64,000 nucleotides of DNA, from contig JARGOX010000010.1 of NCBI GenBank assembly GCA_029233925.1, positions 1 to 64,000 of the forward strand, written 5' to 3'. Positions 26,049-33,854 of this stretch are shown piece by piece. The notes under the pieces were generated by a model, which saw only the letters and a list, made by a program, of their open reading frames with translations, was not told the origin of the DNA and made no database searches. The position numbers and the translations under genes are program-made. Position 1 is the first letter of the stretch. The number at the start of each line of letters is the position of its first letter. The DNA is from Rhizobiaceae bacterium (lineage in GTDB: Bacteria > Pseudomonadota > Alphaproteobacteria > Rhizobiales > Rhizobiaceae).

Positions 26049-27348
26049 CTGCGGTCAGGTCAAACACTTGGTCGGGAAAATATTTTGCCAGTCGGATGTC
26101 GGCGGTGCGCGCATGGCCTTCCATGCCTTCGAGCCTTGCGATCCTCGCGGTTGCCTCGGCAACAGATTTCGATCCTTCACGCGTTGCCCGCTGCCAGGTC
26201 ACGATTTTCATGTACTTGTGGACGGACAGGCCCCCTGTGTATTTCGCTGCGCCCGATGTTGGCAGGACATGGTTGGTGCCGGACGCTTTGTCACCATAGG
26301 CAACGGTTGTTTCCTCACCCAGAAACAGCGATCCGTAACAGGCCAGACGGTTCAACCACCAATCCAGATCCTGCGCCTGAACAGTCAGGTGTTCCGGAGC
26401 ATATTCATCGGATGTCGCTGCCATTTCCTCGCGGTCGGCACATACAATGACCTCTGCATAATCCCGCCAGGCGGCGGTGGCGTTTTCGCGGTTCACCTCT
26501 GGCAAGCTGTCGATCAGAACCGGCACCAGTTTCATAACCTCTTGCGCCAGCGGGCGATCATCCGTCACCAGCCAGACGGGAGAATTGTAGCCATGTTCGG
26601 CCTGGCCGACGAGATCGGCCGCAACGATCATGGCATCGGCAGAGCCATCGGCAAGGATCAGGCTGTCGGTTGGTCCGGCGATCATGTCGATGCCAACGCG
26701 TCCGAACAAGATGCGCTTGGCTTCGGCAACAAACTGGTTGCCGGGACCGACCAGAATATTGGCCTCCGGCAGACCGAACAGGCCATAGGTCATGGCCGCG
26801 ATAGCCTGCACGCCGCCCATCGCAAGAATGGTATCAGCGCCTGATATATGGGCCGCATAGACTATCGCCGGCGCAATTCCCACACCCGGGCGCGGTGGTG
26901 AACAGGCAACAATGTTTTCGCAGCCTGCAACCTTGGCTGTGGTCACGGTCATGATCGCGCTGGCAATATGGCTGTAACGTCCGCCCGGCACATAACAACC
27001 AGCCGATTTTACCGGGATGGTTCTTTGTCCGGCAATCAGGCCCGGCACAATCTCGATCTCGATGTCTTTCAGCGTTGCCTTCTGGGCTTCCGCAAACCTT
27101 TTGACGTTCGCATGGCTGAATTCGATGTCGCGTTTCAGCTTTTCCGGGACCTGCGCAACAGCGGCCTTGATGTCACTTTCAGACAACACGATACTGCCTT
27201 CGTATTTGTCGAATTTGGCCGCATATTCCAGCGCTTTCGCGTCCCCGCCAGCTTCAATATCCTTCAGAATCGTCTTGACGATTTCCTGCACGTCAGAAGC
27301 GTCGCTGGCTGAAGTCAGTCTTGCTTTTTTTAAGTATTCTCGGGTCAT
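26041..27348 (-). CDS. hpsN: Sulfopropanediol 3-dehydrogenase (histidinol dehydrogenase-like)
   Basis: The product is 435 aa, a histidinol dehydrogenase-family protein (YVPGGRYSHIASAIMTVTTA, MIAGPTDSLILADGSADAM, VAADLVGQAEHG). There are no other histidine genes around it; instead it sits between the TRAP permease and two further dehydrogenases with suyAB downstream. This is the HpsN context: NAD-dependent four-electron oxidation of (R)-DHPS to (R)-sulfolactate. The gene begins 10 bases after the permease gene and its start has AGGACA nearby. Confidence 0.87.
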   Translation of the reverse strand: MTREYLKKARLTSASDASDVQEIVKTILKDIEAGGDAKALEYAAKFDKYEGSIVLSESDIKAAVAQVPEKLKRDIEFSHANVKRFAEAQKATLKDIEIEIVPGLIAGQRTIPVKSAGCYVPGGRYSHIASAIMTVTTAKVAGCENIVACSPPRPGVGIAPAIVYAAHISGADTILAMGGVQAIAAMTYGLFGLPEANILVGPGNQFVAEAKRILFGRVGIDMIAGPTDSLILADGSADAMIVAADLVGQAEHGYNSPVWLVTDDRPLAQEVMKLVPVLIDSLPEVNRENATAAWRDYAEVIVCADREEMAATSDEYAPEHLTVQAQDLDWWLNRLACYGSLFLGEETTVAYGDKASGTNHVLPTSGAAKYTGGLSVHKYMKIVTWQRATREGSKSVAEATARIARLEGMEGHARTADIRLAKYFPDQVFDLTADE

Positions 27349-27358
27349 CTATCGTGTC

Positions 27359-28690
27359 CTATTTGTAGATGTCTGGAAGAAGCACTGTGGAAACCAATGG
27401 CACGTAGGCGATCAGCAGGACCACAATGAGCATGAAGAAAACAAAGGGCACTGCGCGGGCCGCAATCTTGAGTATGGACTCGCCTGTAATGCCGGAGACG
27501 ACGAAGAGGTTCAGACCCAGTGGTGGCGTGATGAAACCGACCCCAAGCGAGGTAATCATCATGATGCAGAACTGGATTTCGTTCATGCCGATGTTGTCAG
27601 CCAGCGGTTTGAGGATCGGCGCCAGGATCACGATATTCGGCGTTGTTTCCATGACGCAGCCGGCGGCAATCAGGATGCCGACCATCATCAACAACAGAAC
27701 GTAATAGTTTTCAGTCAGCGAGGTGACGGCATAGACGAAACCCTGCGGAACACCCATGACCGCCAGTGCCTCGGCCAGCGGCAGTGAAAAGGCGATGATC
27801 GGCAGGATCACGCCGTTGACTTTTGCCGAGCTGACCAGCATCGACGGGAAATCCGACAGTTTGAGCGTGCCCAGAATGAATCCGAGAATGATGGTCACGA
27901 TAATGGCCGTCGCACCCGCTTCGGTTGGCGTAAGACGACCGGAAAAGATGCCATAGAAGATGATGCCGGGGACAAGGAAGGCGTACCAGCCGGATTTGAT
28001 GGCCGTTACAAGCTGCCCTGACCATTCACCAAATGTCATCAGGCCGCCACCTTCATAGGCGTGTTTGCGGTTGACGATGATATTGGTAACAAGGATGGAA
28101 ACCAAAATCAGAATGCCGGGTATCAATGCAGCCTGAAACAAGGTCGAAGCTGATATGCCCAACACGAGACCGATGATGATATAGGCAATCGACGGCGGAA
28201 TAAGAATGCCCGTACAGGCACCCGCGGCCACCAGGGCACAGGCGTAGGGGCGGGGGTATCCGCTTTCCACCAGCCGGTTGATTGTCATGCGCCCGACAGC
28301 AGCAGCCCCTGCAGCGTCCGATCCGGAAATGGCGGAAAACATGCCGCAAACAAGCACCGTCGCTGATCCGAACCCGCCGCGCGCCCAACAGGTCAGCGCC
28401 TCGGCGACGTCGAGGAATTTGCGCGACAGGCCGGTGCGAACCAGCGCGTCTCCCGTCAGGATAAAGAGAGGCACAGCAGTCAGGGCAAAAGCGTCGATCC
28501 CGGAAAAAAGAGATTCACCCATCAATGACATGGGCAAGACGCCGGAGAAATACAGCATGCCAATGGCGCAGCTGCCGATGGCCGCCCAGACCGGCACGCC
28601 GAGCGTGCACAGAAGGACGAAGATCAGGACCGGGCCGTAGAAGGACCAACCAAGTTCGACTGTTTGTTCTTGTAAGGTATTCCAGAGCAT
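27359..28690 (-). CDS. hpsM: TRAP transporter large permease of the DHPS operon
   Basis: The product is 443 aa with about twelve membrane helices. DctM landmarks are MFSAISGSDAAGAAAVGRMT, ACTGILIPPSIAYIIIGLV and VGFITPPLGLNLFVVSGI. It forms the DHPS importer with the small permease (28700-29206) and the binding protein (29281-30429). The gene lies between the small permease and hpsN, with spacings of 9 and 10 bases, so all are on one transcript. Confidence 0.9.
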   Translation of the reverse strand: MLWNTLQEQTVELGWSFYGPVLIFVLLCTLGVPVWAAIGSCAIGMLYFSGVLPMSLMGESLFSGIDAFALTAVPLFILTGDALVRTGLSRKFLDVAEALTCWARGGFGSATVLVCGMFSAISGSDAAGAAAVGRMTINRLVESGYPRPYACALVAAGACTGILIPPSIAYIIIGLVLGISASTLFQAALIPGILILVSILVTNIIVNRKHAYEGGGLMTFGEWSGQLVTAIKSGWYAFLVPGIIFYGIFSGRLTPTEAGATAIIVTIILGFILGTLKLSDFPSMLVSSAKVNGVILPIIAFSLPLAEALAVMGVPQGFVYAVTSLTENYYVLLLMMVGILIAAGCVMETTPNIVILAPILKPLADNIGMNEIQFCIMMITSLGVGFITPPLGLNLFVVSGITGESILKIAARAVPFVFFMLIVVLLIAYVPLVSTVLLPDIYK

Positions 28691-28699
28691 TGTTCAGCC

Positions 28700-29206
28700 T
28701 CACTCAAACAGGGTGTTTCCTTCGAAGACCGGACGACCATTTTTCAGGTCGCGAAAGTCACGAAGAAAAGATTGAACGAGACGAAATGCGATCAGGCCAA
28801 AACCGATTGGCACAGCGGCCAGAGCCCAGACTTTTGAGATGCGCAATCCGTCGGTGACGGAACCGAATTTCCAACTGACGTGTACAGTTTCCAAAGCGTA
28901 GTAGAGTGCAACCAATGCAACGAAGAACATCACGAGGTCACCGAAGATATAAAGCAGCGCCTTGCCCCGCTGGCCGACATAGTAAAACAGCACGTCAATG
29001 CGAATATGAGCGCGTTCCTTGACTGCCGAAGCAGCCCCGATCCAGGCGAGATAGATGAATGCGTAGCGCACAACCTCTTCACCCCAGATCGATGAATAGG
29101 AAAATACTTCGCGTCTGATCACTTCGACAGCCATGGTGAGGACGAGCATTGTGTAGAAAACCAACAGCGCCCATTTCTCCAGATTCTTGTCAATTTCATG
29201 CAACAT
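28700..29206 (-). CDS. hpsL: TRAP transporter small permease of the DHPS operon
   Basis: The product is 168 aa with GGGAGG five bases before the ATG. Four membrane helices are visible, the first in LLVFYTMLVLTMAVEVIRRE, followed by the DctQ-typical YSSIWGEEVVRYAFIYLAWI. It links the receptor to the large permease. A 31-base stem-loop lies between it and the receptor gene, so its expression is probably lower than that of the receptor. Confidence 0.87.
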   Translation of the reverse strand: MLHEIDKNLEKWALLVFYTMLVLTMAVEVIRREVFSYSSIWGEEVVRYAFIYLAWIGAASAVKERAHIRIDVLFYYVGQRGKALLYIFGDLVMFFVALVALYYALETVHVSWKFGSVTDGLRISKVWALAAVPIGFGLIAFRLVQSFLRDFRDLKNGRPVFEGNTLFE

Positions 29207-29230
29207 ACGCGCCTCCCTGCGGTGTGTTGG

Positions 29231-29261
29231 GCTACCCGAATGGCGGAACCATCCGGGTAGC
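29231..29261 (-). terminator. Intra-operon stem-loop after hpsK
   Basis: GCTACCCG pairs with CGGGTAGC (eight pairs), then one mismatch, then ATGG with CCAT around the loop CGGAA. It starts 20 bases after the receptor stop. There is no T-run; a role as a leaky terminator or 3'-end stabiliser is inferred. Confidence 0.65.
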
Positions 29262-29280
29262 TTGATGAATATTTTGGGTA

Positions 29281-30429
29281 TCAGGCGTCGTGGACGTAGT
29301 AGCGGCTTTGTGTGTTCGCGCCTTCTTCGAGCTTGGCGAAATTGTCCATTGATCCGGCCAGTTCAACCTTGAACTCGTCCCACTCGCTGCGCTGGTAGCC
29401 GCCGGCATCTTTCCATTCAGCAAGCTGATCCTGCGTCAGGCTGTGGAATTCAACGCCTGATTTGGACAGTTCCGACATTGCATAAGCACGCGCTGCCGGA
29501 ACCTTCGCAAGGTTTTGCTGTGATGTAACTTCGGATGCAAATTCAATGCCTTCCTGCACGTCAGCAGGCAGCGAATTGAACCATTCGAGATTGCAGGAAT
29601 AGACCTGGCTGTCGGGTACGGCCTGGGTGAATGTCACATGACTCAGAATGTCCTTGAAGCCAAAGACATAAAGCGCACCGACGGATGGATCCAGGGCATC
29701 GGCAACGCCCTGTTTGATCGCTGAAGGTGTTTCACCCCAGGCGACCGGCGTCGGATTGGCGCCAACCATGCGGTAATACTGCTGCAACATCGCGCTGCCC
29801 GGAACACGGAACTTGATGCCGTCCAGATCGCCTGGCGACAGAACTGCGCCTGCACCACCCTTGCGAATCGCCACAACGCGCGGGTCGATCACGACATAGA
29901 ACAGCGGTTTGAAGCCACGTTCGGCGATCTTCGGGTTTACTTCGGCTTTCCATGCATCGGAGTTTACAAGGTTGGTGAAACGCTGATTGGAACCGCAGAA
30001 GTAGGGCAGGTTGATCAGGTCCGTTGCAGGCGCAAAGGGCGCAAAGTTCGAAACGGAGTGTTGAGCCGCCTGAATTGTGCCGCCCTGAACCTTTTGCACA
30101 AGGCTGCCACCGGCACCCAACTGACCACCTGGAGCAAGCTTGACGTAGACCTTGCCATTCGTCGCGTTCTGGATGTTTTCTTTCAGGTCCAATTGCATGA
30201 TCGGGTAGCTGCGTGATGCGCCAAGCACATAAGCGGTCGCAATCGTCATGATATGGTCCGCGGCAGCTTCGCGCTCTTTTTCCTCTGATGCTGTCTGGGC
30301 AACAGATTCGGACGACCAAAGCGTTCCGGCAACACCTGCAACCATTGCAGCAGTGAATGCGCCGGCGCTGGTCAGCTTCATGAAATTGCGGCGTGCCGCA
30401 GACTGCAATTCATTTGTTGGATTTGTCAT
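29281..30429 (-). CDS. hpsK: TRAP transporter substrate-binding protein of the DHPS operon
   Basis: The product is 382 aa. The N-terminus has a twin-arginine motif (AARRNFMKLTSAGAF) followed by a hydrophobic stretch and VAQTAS, so export through Tat is likely, which is less common than Sec for TRAP receptors. The mature region is DctP-like (GKVYVKLAPGGQLGAGGSLV, the binding arginine expected in GIKFRVPGSAMLQQYYRMVG). It should bind DHPS or a related sulfonate. A short gene for a two-helix membrane protein precedes it and a stem-loop follows it. Confidence 0.87.
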   Translation of the reverse strand: MTNPTNELQSAARRNFMKLTSAGAFTAAMVAGVAGTLWSSESVAQTASEEKEREAAADHIMTIATAYVLGASRSYPIMQLDLKENIQNATNGKVYVKLAPGGQLGAGGSLVQKVQGGTIQAAQHSVSNFAPFAPATDLINLPYFCGSNQRFTNLVNSDAWKAEVNPKIAERGFKPLFYVVIDPRVVAIRKGGAGAVLSPGDLDGIKFRVPGSAMLQQYYRMVGANPTPVAWGETPSAIKQGVADALDPSVGALYVFGFKDILSHVTFTQAVPDSQVYSCNLEWFNSLPADVQEGIEFASEVTSQQNLAKVPAARAYAMSELSKSGVEFHSLTQDQLAEWKDAGGYQRSEWDEFKVELAGSMDNFAKLEEGANTQSRYYVHDA

Positions 30430-30462
30430 AGATTTCCTCCCAAAAATCGAAGCACAATTGCT

Positions 30463-30651
30463 TCATCTATTCCGTTTGCTTTCAGTGTCTTCAGCCGCCC
30501 GTTTCAGGATCGCAGCCACGAAGAATACCGAGGTTGCAAACAGCAACAGCATTTCCCCAACATCCCCGACGAGCGGAGAATTGGAGCTTGAACCCAAGAC
30601 AACATTGCCAATGAATGCTGCAAAAAACACACCTGAAATGGATAACAACAT
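30463..30651 (-). CDS. Small two-helix membrane protein at the head of the DHPS operon
   Basis: The product is 62 aa. GGAGAAACC stands right before the ATG at 30651, an excellent ribosome site. Two hydrophobic segments are visible (residues 2-20, LLSISGVFFAAFIGNVVLG; residues 33-50, EMLLLFATSVFFVAAILKR), joined by a short SSSNSPLVGD loop and ending in a basic tail. It is the first gene after the operon promoter and lies 33 bases before the TRAP receptor gene. I do not recognise a family. A helper or regulator of the TRAP permease is a guess from position. Confidence 0.75.
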   Translation of the reverse strand: MLLSISGVFFAAFIGNVVLGSSSNSPLVGDVGEMLLLFATSVFFVAAILKRAAEDTESKRNR

Positions 30652-30689
30652 GGTTTCTCCTGTCGATGATCTGATGCTGGTTCAAGTGA

Positions 30690-30753
30690 TTTGTAAGCTG
30701 TTACATTTTGAAATGCAAGCTGTTACATTCACAATATGTAACAGCTTGCATTT
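30690..30753. promoter_or_regulatory. Divergent DHPS/lacI promoter with three LacI-like operators
   Basis: Three TGYAA-N4-TTRCA sites lie at 30692-30705, 30714-30727 and 30737-30750, with centres 22 and 23 bases apart, about two helical turns. The last two form a perfect inverted repeat with 18-base arms (30711-30728 and 30736-30753). On the minus strand, TTGCAT (30718-30713) and TACAAA (30695-30690) are 17 bases apart, so the first site covers the -10 and the second the -35 of the DHPS operon. On the plus strand TTGAAA at 30708-30713 may serve lacI. Confidence 0.8.
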
Positions 30754-30850
30754 GCTGATGTGGTTGCTGTCACCAAAAGAGCTTTCACTCAGGTGGATCG
30801 AAGGATACAAATCGGTAAGCAGCGAAACAGCGATTTTACGGGGGCAGAAG

Positions 30851-31903
30851 ATGCCGGAACACAGCGGCACAAATTTTCCGACGATGGTCGATGTCGCGCG
30901 GCTGGCGGGTGTGTCGACGGCAACCGTTTCGCGCTACCTTAGTTCCCCCGAGGCCGTAAAAACAAAGACCCGTGACAAAGTTGCCCTGGCAATCGACAGC
31001 CTTGGCTACACGCCAAATTTTGGCGCACGGGCCATGGCGGCGAAACGCACCCAGACGATTGGAGCGATTATTCCAACAATGGAAAATGCCATATTCGCCA
31101 GGGGCATTCAGGCATTCCAGGAGGAACTGATCAGGCATGGCTATACGCTGCTTGTCGCAAGCTCATCCTATCGGCAGGATATTGAAGAGGAACAAATCCG
31201 GATGCTCGTGGCCCGTGGGGCGGATGCATTGTTGCTCATCGGCTATGACCGCAGCCAGAAAACCTATCAGTTTCTGAAGGAGCGCGGCGTTCCGATCCTT
31301 GTGGCCTGGGTCTATCAACAGGATACGCCGCAATTGTCCATCGGCTTTGACAACCGTGAGGCCATGGCCGGTTTGACACGGGAGGTCCTGCGCCTGGGGC
31401 ATACAAGAATAGGGTGTATTTCAGCCTTCACCGATAACAACGACCGCGCAAGAGAGCGTGTCGTCGGTATTTCGGACGCCATCAAAGCGTTTGGACTGCT
31501 GCCGGAATGTCTGACGGTCGTTCAAACAACCTATTCAGTGGAATCCGGCGGAAGAGCTCTCGAACAGCTCATGTCAAAATCTGAAAAACCCACAGTGATC
31601 ATGTGCGGTAATGATGTGCTTGCTGTGGGTGCGTTGCGCAAGGCCAAGGCGATGGGGTTTTCCGTTCCGCGTGAACTCTCGATAACAGGCTTTGACGACA
31701 TCGAGCTTGCGACTCTGACCGAACCGCAGATTACAACGGTGCACGTGCCGCATCGCAAGATGGGCCGGCTTGCAGCCCGCATGATCGTTGATCGCTTGCA
31801 AGGCAAGCCACGAAGACCCAGCCTCAAACTGAAAACCGATATCCGTATGCGCGGAACACTGGCACAGGCCCAGAAAACGCCGTCCGGGATCGGGTCCCGC
31901 TGA
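30851..31903 (+). CDS. LacI-family regulator of the DHPS operon
   Basis: The product is 350 aa from the ATG at 30851 (GGGGCAGAAG upstream); the long in-frame extension crosses the operator region and is not coding. Residues 12-60 form the LacI helix-turn-helix with hinge (TMVDVARLAGVSTATVSRYL). The rest is a periplasmic-binding-protein-like sensor (TIGAIIPTMENAIFARGIQ, ELSITGFDDIELATLTEPQI). It diverges from the DHPS operon and three LacI-type sites lie between, so it is the probable repressor. The inducer is likely DHPS or a metabolite of it. Confidence 0.9.
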   Translation: MPEHSGTNFPTMVDVARLAGVSTATVSRYLSSPEAVKTKTRDKVALAIDSLGYTPNFGARAMAAKRTQTIGAIIPTMENAIFARGIQAFQEELIRHGYTLLVASSSYRQDIEEEQIRMLVARGADALLLIGYDRSQKTYQFLKERGVPILVAWVYQQDTPQLSIGFDNREAMAGLTREVLRLGHTRIGCISAFTDNNDRARERVVGISDAIKAFGLLPECLTVVQTTYSVESGGRALEQLMSKSEKPTVIMCGNDVLAVGALRKAKAMGFSVPRELSITGFDDIELATLTEPQITTVHVPHRKMGRLAARMIVDRLQGKPRRPSLKLKTDIRMRGTLAQAQKTPSGIGSR

Positions 31904-31998
31904 ACGGGAAAATCCGTTGCAACATTCTGCGTTAAATTGGAGTGTATGGGGTCTCGGCGATACCGACAAACGCGTAGGTTAGACGCCGTTTGGCCGCA

Positions 31999-32316
31999 TC
32001 ATTCGTCACCCACGACACGCACAATCATGCCATTGAGCTCTTCTGTCACCGTGACCTGACATCCAAGCCGGGAGTTCGGCTTTCTGCTGTCCGAGAAGTC
32101 CAGCATGTCTTCCTCGTCATCGACGGGGGCGCCGGTGATCTTGAAATGAGGCTCTTCGATATGGATGTGGCAGGTGGCGCAGGAGCATTGGCCGCCGCAT
32201 TCCGCGGCAATGCCCTGAATATTGTTGCGCACCGCGACTTCCATCACCGACAGTCCGAGGGTGGACTCCACGATCTTTTGCGTTTCGTCCGGTTCGATAA
32301 AGGTGATCGTCACCAT
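31999..32316 (-). CDS. [2Fe-2S] ferredoxin of the aromatic dioxygenase system
   Basis: The product is 105 aa with GGAGAAGACAAA before the ATG. It is an adrenodoxin/putidaredoxin-type ferredoxin; the cluster ligands are in AAECGGQCSCATCHIHIEE and the last cysteine is in NSRLGCQVTVTEEL. It would pass electrons from the FAD reductase (35551-36798) to the Rieske dioxygenase (alpha at 38851-40224, beta at 37454-38020). It is the final gene of the dioxygenase operon, 39 bases after the aldehyde dehydrogenase. The plant-type fold rather than a Rieske ferredoxin places the system in the group of three-component dioxygenases with a [2Fe-2S] Cys4 ferredoxin. Confidence 0.9.
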   Translation of the reverse strand: MVTITFIEPDETQKIVESTLGLSVMEVAVRNNIQGIAAECGGQCSCATCHIHIEEPHFKITGAPVDDEEDMLDFSDSRKPNSRLGCQVTVTEELNGMIVRVVGDE

Positions 32317-32355
32317 TTTGTCTTCTCCAAATTCAAAATGCCATTCGACCGCGGC

Positions 32356-33840
32356 TCAGGCCGTGCGGATCCAGGCAGTCTTTCGTTTCTGATATTTCTC
32401 GATTGCCGCAAATGAGCGATCAAAGCCGTTGCCCGATTGCTTGTGTCCCACCAGGGGGGCGGTGATATCCGCGCCGCCATAACAATTGACGTGGACCACT
32501 CCGGCCTGAAGCCGCTCGACCATGCGATGCGCACGGGAAAGATTCTGGGTCCAGACCCCCGAAGCAAGTCCATAGGTTGTGCTGTTTGCCAGCCTGACAG
32601 CCTCTTCCTCGTCGCGGAAGCGCTGCACCGACAGGATCGGACCGAAGACCTCTTCCTGCACAATTGGGCTGTTTTCGCTGCTTGCCTCGATAACGGTTGG
32701 GCGGAAGTAAAAACCCTCTGCCGAGATGGGGTCGCCACCGGCCAGTACTTTGTCACCGGCCTGCCTGGCACGCTCCACGAAAGCGCTGTTCTTTTCCAAT
32801 TGTGCTGCAGTGCCAATCGCACCAGACTGACTGCCAACGCTAAGGGGATCGCCGACGATGGTCTGATCCGCAGCCGCGCAAATATGGGTAAGGAATTCGT
32901 CGTAGATTGCGTCCTGCACCAGCAGCCTGCTTGCGGCAACGCAAACCTGCCCGGAATTGGCAAAGATCGCGCGGGCGGACTGGCGCGCCACGGCGGCCAG
33001 GTCGCCGCAATCTGCGAAAACCACATTCGGTGATTTGCCGCCCAGTTCCAGATGCACAGGCTTGAAGTTGGAATCGGCGGCGTAGTGCAGCAGTTGACGG
33101 CCGACAGCGCCGGAGCCGGTAAAGGTGAGAACATCGACGTCATTGCTCAAGGCGATTATTCGTCCGGCAGAGCCGCGCCCGGTGACCACGTTGAACACCC
33201 CATCGGGAACGCCCGCCTCGCTGGCCAGTTCGGCCAGCTTCAGCAATGTGAGGGAGGCCGCCTCGGATGGCTTGAGCACCACGGAGTTCCCGGCAGCCAG
33301 CGCCGGGGCACTTTTCCAGGCCCCGATCATCATGGGGAAATTCCAAGGAACGATGGCACCGACCACCCCGGCAGCTTCGCGATGGATCAGACTGAGGATC
33401 CCGGGAGCGGTGGGCGTGATATCTCCGTTCATCTTGTCGAGCGCTTCGGCGTAGAAGCGGAACGTTGCCGCCGCGCTGCCAGGTTCTGCGCCGATGGCCA
33501 TGGAGATTTCAGTGCCATTGTCACGTACACCCAGCACCGCAAGTTCCAGAGCGTCTCTTTCAATCAGTGCGGCAAGGCGGAACAGAGTGGCCTTGCGTTG
33601 CGCCGGGGCCATGCGTGACCAAACGCCGGCCTCGAAGCTGCGCCGCGCCGCGGCGATGGCGGTTTCGACATCGGCCTCGCTACTGTCGATGAGCGTTGCG
33701 ATTGGTGCGCCCGTACCGGGGCTTGTAACGTCCATACGGTCGCCACCGGCGCTGGATCGCCATTCACCATCGATAAAGTTTTTCATGTCGCCGAGCGGCC
33801 GGTCGCGCAGGGCGTCGATACGGGTCTGGTCCAGAGCCAT
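32356..33840 (-). CDS. NAD(P)-dependent aldehyde dehydrogenase
   Basis: The product is 494 aa, the standard length. The general base is in HLELGGKSPNVVFADCGDLA, the catalytic cysteine in ANSGQVCVAASRLLVQD, and the cofactor loop in LTFTGSGAVGRQLLHYAA. It lies between the ThDP enzyme gene (14 bases upstream) and the ferredoxin gene. Together with a 2-oxo acid decarboxylase this suggests oxidation of an aldehyde, possibly a benzaldehyde-like compound, to the acid. The substrate is inferred from context; sequence alone supports only a broad class. Confidence 0.88.
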   Translation of the reverse strand: MALDQTRIDALRDRPLGDMKNFIDGEWRSSAGGDRMDVTSPGTGAPIATLIDSSEADVETAIAAARRSFEAGVWSRMAPAQRKATLFRLAALIERDALELAVLGVRDNGTEISMAIGAEPGSAAATFRFYAEALDKMNGDITPTAPGILSLIHREAAGVVGAIVPWNFPMMIGAWKSAPALAAGNSVVLKPSEAASLTLLKLAELASEAGVPDGVFNVVTGRGSAGRIIALSNDVDVLTFTGSGAVGRQLLHYAADSNFKPVHLELGGKSPNVVFADCGDLAAVARQSARAIFANSGQVCVAASRLLVQDAIYDEFLTHICAAADQTIVGDPLSVGSQSGAIGTAAQLEKNSAFVERARQAGDKVLAGGDPISAEGFYFRPTVIEASSENSPIVQEEVFGPILSVQRFRDEEEAVRLANSTTYGLASGVWTQNLSRAHRMVERLQAGVVHVNCYGGADITAPLVGHKQSGNGFDRSFAAIEKYQKRKTAWIRTA

Positions 33841-33854
33841 CGTGATTGTCTCGC

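Noticed and set aside
26041-27348. Histidine biosynthesis HisD
   Set aside because: No other his gene nearby; it is embedded between a TRAP permease and DHPS dehydrogenases with suyAB downstream.
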